Numbered from the stretch's first letter, positions 45,077 to 56,838 are shown. The stretch is DNA of 64,000 bases from Platerodrilus igneus (GCA_036346225.1 JARFIW010001105.1:620001-684000); one strand, 5' to 3'. Made by a program: numbers and translations. Notes: generated by a model from the sequence alone, not told the origin.

Positions 45077-46709
45077 GGAAACGTCATTATAGAAAACGTA
45101 CAGAAAGTGGGTAGATGGCAAGAATATATAGGGAATTTATATGCAGGAGAGGAACTAACTGCATTAGAATAGGAATCAGACATTGAAAATGATGACTTGG
45201 GATATCCTATACTTAGAGACGAGTTTGAATTAGCATTAAAGAGTCTGAAAAATGGTAAGGCGCCGGGTACAGATAAGGTGCAAGCAGAACTCTAAAAGCC
45301 GCTGGACAAGCAGTAACAGAACGTCTCTGCCAACTTGTAAGCTATATGTATGAGACAGGCGAGATACCCAAAGATTTCAAACGTAGCATCATAGTAACTA
45401 TACCAAAAAAGAAAGGCGCGGATAGATGTGAAAATTTTCGAACCATAAGTTTGACAGCACACGTGTTAAAAATATTAAGTAGAATTGTACAAAGACGAAT
45501 AGAAAAACGTGCTAAAGAAATACTAGGAGAAGACCAGTTTGGGTTTAGGCGAAACATGGGAACACGGGAGGCTATTTTAGCTCTGAGAGTGATAATGGAG
45601 AAAACAATAGAAAAAGGGGAAAGCATGTATATATGGTTTGTAGATCTGGAAAAAGCATTCGACAATGTAAATTGGAAAAAAATGTTTGAAATACTCAAAA
45701 AGATTGGAATGAGTTATACGGATAGACGAATAGTACATAGCTTATACAAAGAGCAAACAGCAGTAATAGAATTAGAGGAGGAACGTAGCGCAGTAAACAT
45801 TAGGAAAGGGGTGAGACAGGGATGTGCCCTATCCCCATTGATTTTTAACTTGTACGTAGAAGAGGCAATGAATACTGTCAAATGCAGGAAGACATTCGGA
45901 ATTAATATGCAGGGACAAAAATTGATATGCTTAGATTTGCAGCTGATATAGCCGTATTAGCGTCTAGCAAGGAAGAGTTAGAAGCTGCTCTTAATGAAAT
46001 GGAAATGTTTCTAACAGAGAGATAATACGGTATGAAAATTAACAAAACTAAAACTAAAGTTTTAGTATGCAAAGGTGGGGAAAATAAATCAAAAACAAGA
46101 ATACAAGTATGTAACACGAACTTACAAGAGGTTAAGGATTTCTGCTACCTAGGAAGCCAAATAACGCAAGATGGGATAAGCACAAAAGATATAAAACAAA
46201 GATTAGCACAAGGTCGTGCTACATTTAACAAGAAAAAGCAACTACTGTGCTCAAAGACCACAAACATAGAAACAAGGAAAAGATTGCTTAAAACATATGT
46301 GTGGAGCACAGCACTGTACGGCTCTGAAGCCGTGACAGTAGGAGAAGCGGACAAGAAAAAGGTAGAAGCCTTTGAAATGTGGTGCTACAGACGTATGACG
46401 AAGATATCATGGACAGACAAAGTTAAGAACGAAGAGGTAGTAAAAATGGTAGGGGAAGAAAGAAATATGTGGAAAACTTTAAAAAATAGGAGAGATAGAA
46501 TGATAGGCCACATACTACGGCATGAGGGAATAGTGCGGAATATATTAGAAGCAGAGATAGGAAAAAAGAGAAGAAGAGGCAGACCTAGGTTAGACTACTG
46601 CACACAGATAGTAAAAGATGTAGGTTGTAGGGGTTTCAGGGAGATGTGTAGGCTAGCCCAGAATAGAAATCAATGGAGGTACGCATCCAACCAATCCCAA
46701 GATGGATAA
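45077..46709 (+). pseudogene. LINE Y copy 2: reverse transcriptase and C-terminus
   Basis: Starts at the point homologous to 42378 and repeats RT and C-terminus with roughly 95% identity by eye. 45346-45951 is open with FVDLEKAFDNVNWKK and GVRQGCALSPLIFNLYVEE; a frameshift then spoils the FADD region (45925-45960). 46032-46709 is open to the terminal NQWRYASNQSQDG. Together with copy 1 it forms a 2.7-kb direct tandem. Confidence 0.88.
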
Positions 46710-46895
46710 ACTAATGAAGAAAAAATAACTGTGCTTAAACATGATGATTATTATAAGTAACTACAAGAATTGGTTGGGCAATATTCTCGAATAATGTTAA
46801 GTGTGTGAAAGGATTTACTGGAAAAGTATTATTTCGGCAAATGTCTAAGTGTTGGGGGATCTTGGTAGCCACAGGTTGCTTACCTCCCTTCACAA
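46710..46895 (+). repeat. LINE Y copy 2: 3' UTR up to SINE insertion
   Basis: Matches 44014-44200 and 44510-44530 (TGGGGGATCTTGGTAGCCAC, GGTTGCTTACCTCCCTTCAC). Interrupted by the SINE. Confidence 0.8.
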
Positions 46896-47203
46896 TCTTA
46901 CATGTAATTTTCCAATGCTCCACCCGAAGGTACTACATTGGCCAGGAAGCGAGTTTTTTTTTTACCTGGTAAATTTGGAATTTTGCCGAACCCTTGCTGT
47001 TCCAAGCTAGGTAGGGATCTTTAACGTGCGTGACAACACTCACACACGGGACCTCCATTTAACCTCTCATCCGAACGAGGGCGTAATTTTTGTGAAAAAT
47101 GCTCACCTGCCATTTTTCAAGCAGTTGACCGTGTCGGGATTTGAACCCGGGACCTTGGGATCCGTAGTCTTACGCTTACTACATTGATCCACGGCGACGC
47201 CCC
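46896..47203 (-). repeat. tRNA-derived SINE, copy 2, with 10-bp target duplication
   Basis: On the minus strand it begins with a tRNA-like head (GGATCAATGTAGTAAGCG as A box region, GGTTCAAATCC B box near 47133), a body matching 23203-23502, and an end GGAGCATTGGAAAATTACAT. It is flanked by CCCTTCACAA at 46886-46895 and 47204-47213, and is inserted in the LINE Y 3' UTR. Confidence 0.9.
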
Positions 47204-47756
47204 CCCTTCACAACCACTGAAGGTCGGAGAAATAGGGCATATAACTGTAAAACAATAGAAGTTGATCGAACAGCATCTAACAAGAAAGAGCATCGCCTAT
47301 GAGGAAATACAACAAACATAGAATAAGAAGAAAATTGTTGAAAGCATATGTGTGGAGCACAACACAGTATGCCAATGAAATAAGGGCAGTCTGAAACGCA
47401 AACAGAAAAATGGTAACAGCCTTTTGAAATGCTGTGCTTCAGATGTATGAGGACGATAGAATGGACAGACAAAGATAATAACAAATAAGTTATAGAAATA
47501 GTAGGGGAACAAGGATATCTGGGGAAAAAGAGAAATAGAAGGGTGGAATACGTTCTAAGGCATTTTTGGGGAATAGTATGGGATATATTACAAGCAGAGA
47601 TAGGAAAAAAAAGGTAGATGTAGATCTAGATCAGATAGTTATAGATGCAGACTGTGCAAATTTTGGGGAAATCTGTAGGTTAGTTCACAATAGGAAACAA
47701 TGATGGTACGCATCTAACCAGTTCTAGGACTGAAGACCTAATGATGATGATGAGAC
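47204..47756 (+). repeat. LINE Y copy 2: distal 3' module
   Basis: Homologous to 44520-45070 (module 3), ending GACCTAATGATGATGATGA. The middle module of copy 1 is lacking. Confidence 0.75.
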
Positions 47757-47870
47757 TCTGTTATTATGCATAATTTAAATGGCATTTTTAAATAAGAGAC
47801 ATTTAGAAATTCTTATAATAGACATTATGAATTATACATTTCTTCAGGGGTAAGCAGAATGTCCGTTTCG
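47757..47870. other. Spacer between LINE copies
   Basis: Short unique AT-rich sequence; nothing recognised. Confidence 0.4.
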
Positions 47871-49320
47871 AATGGACCTGCACCTTGACGAAGTTCTAGA
47901 TTACTAGAATGAGTGAAACTGCTCGAGTGTTCCAATGAGCTAATGAGCCAATCCAAAGGTTTTACCAAATTGGCAGGGGTCTTTGGTGAGGAACCAGACT
48001 AAGACAGGTCCCCGAAAGCAGCAGCTCCTTCGGTACTTAGAGTGACAGAGACCATAGGGGTCGGTATGGCATTCTAAACACACTACTGCGATGTGGAAGA
48101 CAACAGGAAACCACCACATTACCTCCCAAGTACACAGCATACTTAAATTGTAATAAACATTATAGCATTCTCTGGGATACAAGATTCTGGAGTTAAATAG
48201 TCCCCCATTCAGATCTCTGGGAGGGTACTACTCCGGAGTATGCGATCGGAAAGTTCAGAATAAGAGTCGGGAACATTTTGCGAGTCTGAGCGTGGAATGT
48301 TATAAGTATGAAGCAAGTAGGTAAGCTAGAGAACTTGAAATTTCAAATGGATAGGTTAGCACTGACATAGTAGGGATCGGCGAATTTCGGTGGCCAGAGG
48401 CAAGGGATTTTTGGAGTGGAGACCAGGGTAATTCATACAGGAGCAGAGGAAGGAAATTCAGATGTGGGGATAATTATGCGAAAAAAGATAGGAAACTGTG
48501 TAGAAAATTACTTAGAAAAGAATCTAAACCGGTAAATACAGTAACCTCTAGCTACGGTGAGGGAGAACAGAGGCGATCTACAAAGATATCGAAGACGTAC
48601 TAAGATACGTAAAAGGCCATGAAAATTTACTAATTATGAGGGATTTTAATGCAGTGGTAGGTGGGTAGGAGCGGGAAGGAGCGGTAGTAGGTTTATTTGG
48701 TTTAGGCACGAGAAATGAGAGGAGAAATAGGCTGGTAGAATTTTGCGACAAGAACAAATTAATCACAAACACATTATTTCAACATCATGCTAGAGGACGA
48801 TGTACGTGGAAGGTGCCAAGAGATATAGGAAGATTTCAAATAGTTTACATTCTTGTTAAACAATGGTTTAGGAATCAAGTAAAAGACTATAGAAGCTACC
48901 CAGAAGTAGATATAAACATTGACCACAACATCATAATTGTGAAGGGCGCTCTTAAATTTAAAAATTTGAAAAAGAGAAACAGAAAAAAGCACTTTGACTT
49001 TGAAAAACTATAAGCTAAAGATATCCACGAAAGATTTGAAAAAAAAATCAAAGGAATTGCTGAAAGATATCGGGAAAATTTATGATACTAAAGAAGTAGA
49101 AACAGAATAGAATAACATTAAATCCAGCTTAGACATGGTGGCCACAGATATTCTGGGGTGTACATAAAAAGAAAATAAGAAACAATGAATAACAAAGGAT
49201 ATCCTGAATTTAATAGAAGAAAGACGAAAATATAAAGATAGATCTGACGAAACGGGAAAACAGAGATACAAAGCCATAAAATGGGAAATTATTCGCAAAT
49301 GCATGAAAGTTTAGAACAAT
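47871..49320 (+). pseudogene. LINE Y copy 3: 5' UTR, endonuclease and start of linker
   Basis: Has a 5' UTR (47871-48130) not present in the X copies, then TCCCAAGTACACAGC as in them. The endonuclease is badly decayed at 48300-48560 (WNVISMKQVGKLENLK-like), then close to copy 1 at 48560-49320 (MPRDIGRFQIVYILVKQWF at 48813; DINIDHNIIIVKGALKF). It ends at 49320, mid-linker; no RT. Confidence 0.8.
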
Positions 49321-49905
49321 GTGCAAGAGAGAACAAGAAAACAGAAACTCAAAATTTAAGTACCATTTATTCTTATTTATTGTCCCTTATTAGAAAAGAA
49401 TAGCAAACAATTTTGATATTCCAGGATTTAACGGAGTTCTTTTATAGTTTTACATATTTAAATAGATAGTACTAACTTAGGGAATTAAATTTAAGATATT
49501 GGATCACTTCTCCCCTAATTGTTTTACAACACTTTAGTCAATTTGTATACCTATAATTATAGTTTAATCAACTTTTACACCTTTAATTATACTACATTAG
49601 TTTAAACAACAGAATATGGTTATGTAAACGTTTGTCACTTTTGACATGTTCGTTTTCAATCTTCAATGAAGTCATGTCCAACTTCCATAGTTGTATGTTT
49701 TTATAAACTCACATAAACGTAAGTGGTATTAAGTAGCGGCACACATTATTTATTTTCATGTGCATTTATTAGATTCCTGAAGAAGATAATAAATTTATCG
49801 AAAGCTTGAATGCTTAAAAGAGTGTTTCATTAATTTGACAAGTTTGACTGCTTCCCCGAAATCTATACTAAATTAATATTCCAAACAGTCGATATATCTT
49901 ATTTG
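49321..49905. other. Unassigned; possible PLE-like 3' end at 49780-49860
   Basis: GAAGAAGATAATAAATTTATCGAAAGCTTGAATGC resembles the stem regions near PLE ends. The rest is unassigned. Confidence 0.3.
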
Positions 49906-49929
49906 TATGTATGTATGTATGTATGTATG

Positions 49930-49975
<46 letters not shown>

Positions 49976-49976
49976 A
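49906..49976. repeat. (GTAT)n then (TA)n microsatellite
   Basis: GTAT repeated about seven times, then a TA run with one C interruption. Confidence 0.95.
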
Positions 49977-49984
49977 TACAATAC

Positions 49985-51010
49985 AATATATAATACAATA
50001 TAAGAAAAATGTCGTAAACAACCTTGTCGAACGTGTCATAGTACTATCACATAATGAGTTCAGACTAAAAATATAAAAATAGTTAAAAAAACACTTAAAA
50101 ATAACTGTTATCCTACATCATTCGTAAAACAAACCATTAAAGAAAAAATAGACAAAATTTATAACAATGAAGGCACTAAAAAACCACATACAAATGAAAA
50201 TAGGATTGCAATGGAGTATACACCCGGGCTTTCAGAAAAAATAAAAAATATCTAATGGCATACGATATACACGTCGCACACAAACCAAACAATTCAACAA
50301 AAAAATTTTTATACCCAACTTAAACCTAAAGCAGACCAAAAAAACAGAACACACACAATTTATAAGATTAATTGCTCGGATTGCACGGGCTATACATTGG
50401 AAATTCAAAACAGTACTTACATAAACGCATATATGAACATAAATATACAATAAAACCTCTAATAAAAGAGCACTGCCCTTGCAGCACACGCCATTGAAAA
50501 AGTTCACCAGTTTGACTTGAAAATGTCTGTATCCTGAGTACCGCAGTTAATGATAAGAAAAGAAACCTTTAGAAACAATACAAATCCAAAAACCGAAATG
50601 CCGTAAATTCAAAAATGACCAAGATGATTTTTGCAATATATACCACAACTTAATTCACCAAAATAAATAAATTAAAAAAAACTAGTAGAAATATTCTCAT
50701 GTACCATCTGCTACATAGTATAATTTATAGTATCTAGTTTAGTTTCTACTCAGTGGTAATTAGGATATTTAAAGGTTAAGTTGAATGACAGATGTAGTCA
50801 GATAAGTTAAGGTTAGGATCAGTGAAGATGTAAAATAATATAGTTTTAATAACATTTTTATATTGTTAACTTATGGTATATATAAATCTAGATTTTTATT
50901 AATAGTAATTTGTGTAATAATATTTTTAGAAACATATTTGAAAATGGAAAGCCGAAACGCGTCATATGTATTGAATTAAAATGATTGATTGAGCAGTTTC
51001 ATTTCATCAT
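49985..51010 (+). pseudogene. Penelope-like element: RT end, GIY-YIG endonuclease and 3' region
   Basis: Over several frames the plus strand reads VERVIVLSHNEFRLK, KEKIDKIYNNEGTKK, EYTPGLSEKIKNI, HTNQTIQQKNFYTQLKPK, TIYKINCSDCTGYTLEIQ (the VYKI.C.DC..YIGQT start of the PLE GIY-YIG domain, with the YIG changed), TALAAHAIEKVHQFDLK (ALA.HA...H.FDF), then KKPLETIQIQKPKCRKF. That order is diagnostic of PLE polyproteins. The 3' region has GCCGAAACGCGTCATA at 50950. It is dead: many stops. Confidence 0.75.
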
Positions 51011-51096
51011 AACAAACACCATATAACTAAGATAGTTGAAAATGACCAAGTTCCAATAAATTTAATTAAAATATAAAGAGATGGTCAAGAAAGGAC

Positions 51097-51098
<2 letters not shown>

Positions 51099-51134
<36 letters not shown>
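51099..51134. repeat. (TA)n microsatellite
   Basis: TA run immediately before repeat C. Confidence 0.96.
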
Positions 51135-51136
<2 letters not shown>

Positions 51137-52800
51137 CTATGATAAGGGGGTTATTTAGGGGTGTATTGAGTCGCAAGGGTCGCATAGTAAATGTACATAG
51201 CAATAGGAATTAGAAAACTGCATTTATTTAGCATGAAAATAAATAATTCGCATTTGTTTAACTTTAATCAATGCCAGTAAGCACATCTTTCAATAATGGA
51301 ACACATATTCAGCAGAGAGATAATTATACTTGCAATTAAACTACTTCAAGAAGCGTTCAATAAGTTTATAAACAAATAGATACGCATGGAATAATATAAA
51401 ACCCAGTAACTCATCACGCAATAAAGCATGCGATAAAGAAAGAATAATAAAGCGCTTTGATAAGAAACACACCTTTTAAAATAAGTTTTAAATACAAGAC
51501 AAATAGAAACAGGTGGTTTTACATCACTCATGTTATATCAGTTTATTTATTCAATTCCTCAAAAGCTTTATCTTTACAAACAAAAGCCATAAGCTAAATG
51601 AAAGACTAAGATAAATTAAAATTTCCAGTAATAATAACAAAACAAGCAGTTAAAGATCGTGAAATAATAGAAATACGAGCAGAGTATGTAATCACGGAAT
51701 AATTTCATCAGAATAAAACTTGTAAACACCTAGGAATATCCAAAACAACCATGGTTGACTACAAGACTTTGTACACAGTTCAGATAAACCAATCAAATTT
51801 AGATAGCGCAAACTATATAACACTCAGAGTTTCATAAGAGAGGCAGTCTCAATTTGGACCACGTCGAATCTGATCACTGTTACTCGAAAATTTACGTGTC
51901 GAAATAAACTTCAAATTAAATTATTAAAATTTGTGAAAAGTTGTGTTATATAATATTTGATGACAAATTACATTGAAGATATATGAAAAAGCTTTCGCTG
52001 TTTGCTGAAAACGTGAGTAGAAATTTGTTAATTAATTTAAATTAAACATTTATAATAATGTAGTGCTCTAAGTGGTAGCCAGAGATATATGTGGTATACA
52101 GAAAACTCTAAGTTGTGTCTAAATTGGGATATCTAAGTTGGGAAATCTAAGTTGTATCCAGAAAAATATAAAGTAAAGCATGAGGTAAATATTGGAAACA
52201 AAGATTAACAATACTGAATAAAATTATTGGTTCAAACTCACGTGAAGCAGCACAAAGCAGAGCATTGTTTTAACGAAGCAACTCGATTGAAGATAACAAA
52301 GGGGTGTTGATCCACAACACGCAACAGCAGACCAAAGGGGAAAAGCACACACCAGGAAAATCACAGGTCAGGGCTAATAGTATAAGGAATCATTTCAAAT
52401 TTTAATTTAAACACTGACTATATTTTGCTATTTTGTAAGGAGTCAACAAAAATATTTTAATACGTAGAACTTTACGTAAAGAGGGGAAAAGGTCTTGAAC
52501 GCTCCAGATTTTTCATTAAAAGGTGTTGTTTTTGGTGAATTTAAATTAAAGAGAGGGAGACACAATTTTTGGGATAAATAATCTAAATATTATTAATTGA
52601 TTTAAGGGTTTATTTGTCAGATTACAAAACTTAGAAGTGCAGATATTATTTCTTTTCATTATACAAATATTGATCGACTTCGTTATATCATTCTAAGCAG
52701 GTAAGATTTGAAGAGGTAAATTTATTTGATCATCGTAACGTCGGGCACTCTGTGTGAATTAACCTGGGCTAGCCGTGGCATAATTAAAATTAGAATATTA
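51135..52800 (+). repeat. Unclassified interspersed repeat, copy C
   Basis: Starts TGCTATGATAAGGGGGTTAT and GGGTCGCA, parallel to A and B. Downstream it has AACTATATAACACTCAG (TATA-like, 51810), GAAAACGTGAGTAG (donor-like, 52010), AAATCACAGGTCAGGG (52360) and GGCTAGCCGTGGCATAAT (52768). The order matches A and B but divergence is greater. It directly follows a PLE fragment, as does B. It is interrupted at 52857 by a mariner-like element. Confidence 0.55.
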
Positions 52801-52856
52801 GAAAAACACAGAACGGTTGCGGACAGCAGGAAACTGGACGTTATCATATCAATATA

Positions 52857-54894
52857 CAAGGTGTCCCAAATTGAGTAGGATAGCATGGGTATCTTTCTTA
52901 TTATTAATGATAGAGATCTGCTTAAATGGGCAAAGTTGTGTCATTTGGATAGCTTATCTAAATTCCGCATAGATACATTCGAAATTCCAAACGGTTTAGA
53001 AATTATTTTAAAAAAAAACTGAAAACTGCCAATTTCTTCGAAGTCGAATATTTTTGTTATAATAAAAGATACGAAATATTTTAAATGGACGCCATATTGG
53101 ATTTTTAGATGGTTAGATAGAATATTTTTTTCTCTTTTCAACGATGTATCACAACATATGTTTAAATGAACAAATTTACTGAAAATGATAATTTTAATTT
53201 TTTATCAAGTAGGCATCATCAGATTTCTCTTAAACAAATGAAATTATAACAAACTGTCATGTTGAATTAGTGTATCTGTTGTGCTAATAATTGGCATTTG
53301 TGTATTCTCTTTCCCAGTCATAAGTTGTGATATACTTATTCTATAAAATATTCAAATGGCAAATTTTTCAACAAGCGAACAATATCATATGTTTTGTACA
53401 TACATAAAAAGTAATAAGAACAGTCGCCTTGCTGCCGAAACATACTTAACAAACTTTCCCGAAAAAAGACAGTCAAACATAAAAATCTTTCAAAGATTGG
53501 ACACAAATATGCAGCAGTATGGATGTTTAAAAAAACCTACTCGAAACATAATTGGAGACATTGCAGATGAGGTGTTGAAACTGACCTGTGTGGAAGCTAA
53601 TCCAAACATTTCAACACGGGAAATAGAAACCCAAATAAACGTATCCAAGTCTCAAGCATCAAGAATTTTAAAAAAGCATAAATATCACTCTTACAGATTT
53701 CACATTGCTCAAAACTTACAACCAAACGACTATCTCCGCAGATCAACATTTTGCAGATGGTTTATCAATCAAGTTAGGGAGAATGATGATTTTATCAATC
53801 GCGTTTTGTGGACCGATGAGTCTTATTTTTCTAACTGTTCCACGCCGCAATCAAATTCGATTTGGATGTAATGTTTTTTGTGGTATATTGGGAAACCGTT
53901 TACTTGGTCTTATAATATTCGATGGAACCTTAACCTCTCAACGTTATTTGGAAATGCTTCAAACATCTTTAGTAGATTTTATTAGACGACCTACCTTTGG
54001 CACAAAATAATCAAATTTGGTTTCAACAAGATGGCGCACCTCCACACAACGCTAGAGATGTTATCACCTACTTAAGTAACTGCTTTGATGGCAGGGTAAT
54101 CACGACCCACACACCTGTAAAATGGCCACCTAGATCAGCAGACTTAACACCCCTGGATTTTTATTTATCGGGCACTTTAAAAGATAATGTATATGGAAGT
54201 AATTTCCAGTACAATAAAGTAGATGAACTACGGGAAACAGTTATGCAGGCAATAAACGGTCTTAATGGGAATACATTACGACACATAACAAAAAGTGTTC
54301 TAAAACGTTGCCGATTGTGTTTAAATAATAACGGTCAACATTTTGAACAATTGCTATGATTTATTAGTTGGTGTTTAATGTTATTCTAATGTTTTTTTTC
54401 GTTTAATTTGTTTTAAAACTGATGTGTGTTGATGCCTACTTGATAAAAAAATTTAAATTATTATTTTCAGTAAATTTTTTCATTTAAACATATGTTGTAA
54501 AACATAGTTCAAAAGAGAAAAAAATATGCTTTCTAACCATCTAAAAATCCAATACGGCGTCCATTTAAAATATGAAAGTTGATGCTAATATCTCGATAAC
54601 CGCCATCTTGAATTTAATTTTAATATCACTTTTAAGCGCACACAATTGAACTAAGTAACTTTTATAAGAATCATTTTTTCGTATCTTTTATTATAACAAA
54701 AATATTCGACTTTGAAGAAATTGGCAGTTTTCAGTTTTTTTAAAATAATTTCTAAACCGTTTGGAATTTCGAATGTATCTATGCTGAATTTAAATAAGCT
54801 ATCCAAATGACACAACTTTGCTCATTTAAGCAGATCTCTATCATTAATAATAAGAAAGATACCCATGCTATCCTACTCAATTTGGGACACCCTG
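52857..54894 (+). mobile_element. Tc1/mariner-like element 2 with long, unequal TIRs
   Basis: The right end reads inward CAGGGTGTCCCAAATTGAGT, the left CAAGGTGTCCCAAATTGAGT; both are flanked by TA. The right TIR is ~460 bp; the left is ~105 bp shorter because a block present in the right arm (about 54560-54680) is missing. The transposase is on the plus strand. Confidence 0.88.
53356..54359 (+). pseudogene. Mariner-like transposase 2, two frameshifts
   Basis: MANFSTSEQYHMFCTYIKSN opens a complete paired HTH region (SRLAAETYLTNFPEKRQ; NISTREIETQINVSKSQASR). The core has VLWTDESYFSN, then a frameshift with ~20-25 residues lost (the NG..N...W...NPH block), FGCNVFCGILGNRLLG, a second frameshift at about 54000, WFQQDGAPPHNARDVITYL and SADLTPLDFYLSGTLKDN. 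I count 41 residues between the second and third Asp (DD41D-like). Ends NNGQHFEQLL. It supplies the HTH segment that copy 1 lacks. Confidence 0.88.
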
Positions 54895-54900
54895 TATATA

Positions 54901-56777
54901 CAGGGTGAGTTTTTAGTGTGGCAACGGTCGATAACTTTGTTATTATAAAAGCTACGTAAACCAAATTTGGAGGCATGCCTAAAGTGCACATTTTAAAAAT
55001 ATTTGGAAGCATACAGAGTGTTTCATAATTCCAGGGCATATTAAACTTATATTTTTTTAAAAGGAACACCCTATATATTATTACATTTTTGAAAAGCCCA
55101 TAAAAAGAGCTTTAATTTGATATCAAATTGTATCTGTCTATTCCTTTTAGTTTTTGAGATATTCAACTGTTTTTAGAAAAAATTACCCTGATTAGATACA
55201 TTGTCACTGCACTAATACACAACTTATGTTAATTTTCAAGATGCAGAAAATTTTACTGTATACCATAGTATATTTGTAAATATCACACTTTTGAAATTTC
55301 TTCACAGTATACAGAGTGGGTCATGTTTCGCAACGTGCAATTTTTATAACTTTTTTTAAATGGTACCCTACCAATTTTATTGCTATAATGGATAGTTCAT
55401 TAAGTGTCCTTTCATTTTTGTTAAGCATTCCCTATACCTAAATCCATTACTTTCTGAGATATTTTTGATTTTCTTCAAATTTTAAGAATGTTTTTAATTT
55501 ACGTAACTAAAAATAACTTACTATTGGAAAATATTATAAAACAATTAATACATATTGATTAATAATTAACTACACTTATCCAATAACAATTTTCACTAAA
55601 GATATAACAACCTACAATAATACGCTATCAACATAATTCTGCCAGATCAACAATATGCATTTTATAGAAAATGTTCAAGCAGGAAATCAGGCAGGCTTTG
55701 AAAAAAATAACTATTACAATTAAAATGTCATTTAGGTGTATTAATTGTAGTGTGTTGTCATTTAACAGGATATCTCTCTTGGTATATTCTTGATGCAAGT
55801 AGGAAATTTCTTAAACTTGCTTCCAATACCCAAATTATATTTATTTGTTCTTCCACTGTAAAATTCATTTTGAAAACTCCTTCAAAGATTACATTTAAAA
55901 CAGAACTGATAATGTGTTAAATGACAACACACTACAATTAATAAACCTAAATGACATTTTGATTGTAATTGTTATTTTCTTCAAAGCCTGCCTGATTTCC
56001 TGCTTGAACATTTTCTATAAAATGCATATTGTTGATCTGGCAGAATTCTGTTGATAACGTAATATTGTAGGTTGTTATATCTTTAGTGAAAATTGTTATT
56101 GGATAAGTGTAGTTAATTGTTAATCAATATGTATTAATTGTTTTATAATATTCTCCAATAGTAAGTTATTTTTAGTTATGTAAATTAAAAACATTCATAA
56201 AATTTGAAGAAAATCAAAAATATCTCAGAAAGTAATGGATTTAGGTATAGGGAATGCTTAACAAAAATGAAAGGACACTTAATGAACTATCCATTGTAGC
56301 AATAAAATTGGTAGGGTGCCATTTAAAAAAAAAATTTAAAATTGCATTTTGCGAAACCTGACACACCCTGTATACTGTGAAGAAATTTCAAAAAAGTGAT
56401 ATTTACAAATATACTATGGTATACAGTAAAATTTTCTGCATCTTGAAAATTAACATAAGTTGTGTATTAGTGCAGTGGCAATGTATCTAATCAGGGTATT
56501 TTTTCTAAAAACAGTTGAATATCTCAAAAACTAAAGAGAATAGACAGATACAATTTGATATCAAATTAAAGCTCTTTTTATGGGCTTTTCAAAAATGTAA
56601 TAATATATAGGGTGTTCCATTTAAAAATATATGTTTAATATGCCCTGGAATTATGAAACACCCTGTATGCTTCCAAATATTTTAAATGTGCACTTTAGGC
56701 ATGCCTAATATGCTTCAAATTTGGTTTACGTAGCTTTTATAATAACGGAGTTATCGACGTCCACACTAAAACTCACC

Positions 56778-56780
<3 letters not shown>
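54901..56780. mobile_element. 1.88-kb foldback mariner derivative
   Basis: Ends read inward CAGGGTGAGTTTTAGTGTGG; flanked by TA. The arms (54901-~55765 and ~55915-56780) are inverted copies of ~870 bp, very similar. The ~150-bp loop retains the start of a mariner-like transposase. Inside each arm are two more CAGGGTG-type motifs (about 110 and 410 bp from the end), each followed by a CACCCT motif 50-65 bp on. Confidence 0.9.
55769..55868 (-). pseudogene. Transposase N-terminus in the foldback loop
   Basis: Minus-strand ATG at 55868 opens MNFTVEEQINIIWVLEASLR and continues LLASRIYQERYP, the first helix-turn-helix region of mariner-like transposases (compare SRLAAETYLTNFPEKRQ of element 2). 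It then runs into the left arm. It shows that the parent was an autonomous element with ~870-bp TIRs. Confidence 0.7.

Positions 56781-56835
<55 letters not shown>
56781..56835. repeat. (TA)n microsatellite
   Basis: TA run directly after the foldback's right end. Confidence 0.96.

Positions 56836-56838
<3 letters not shown>

Noticed and set aside
44477..47512. Minus-strand frames of about 70-110 codons rich in FPYYFYNLF and CSTHMLS
   Set aside because: They are antisense shadows of the plus-strand LINE tail modules.
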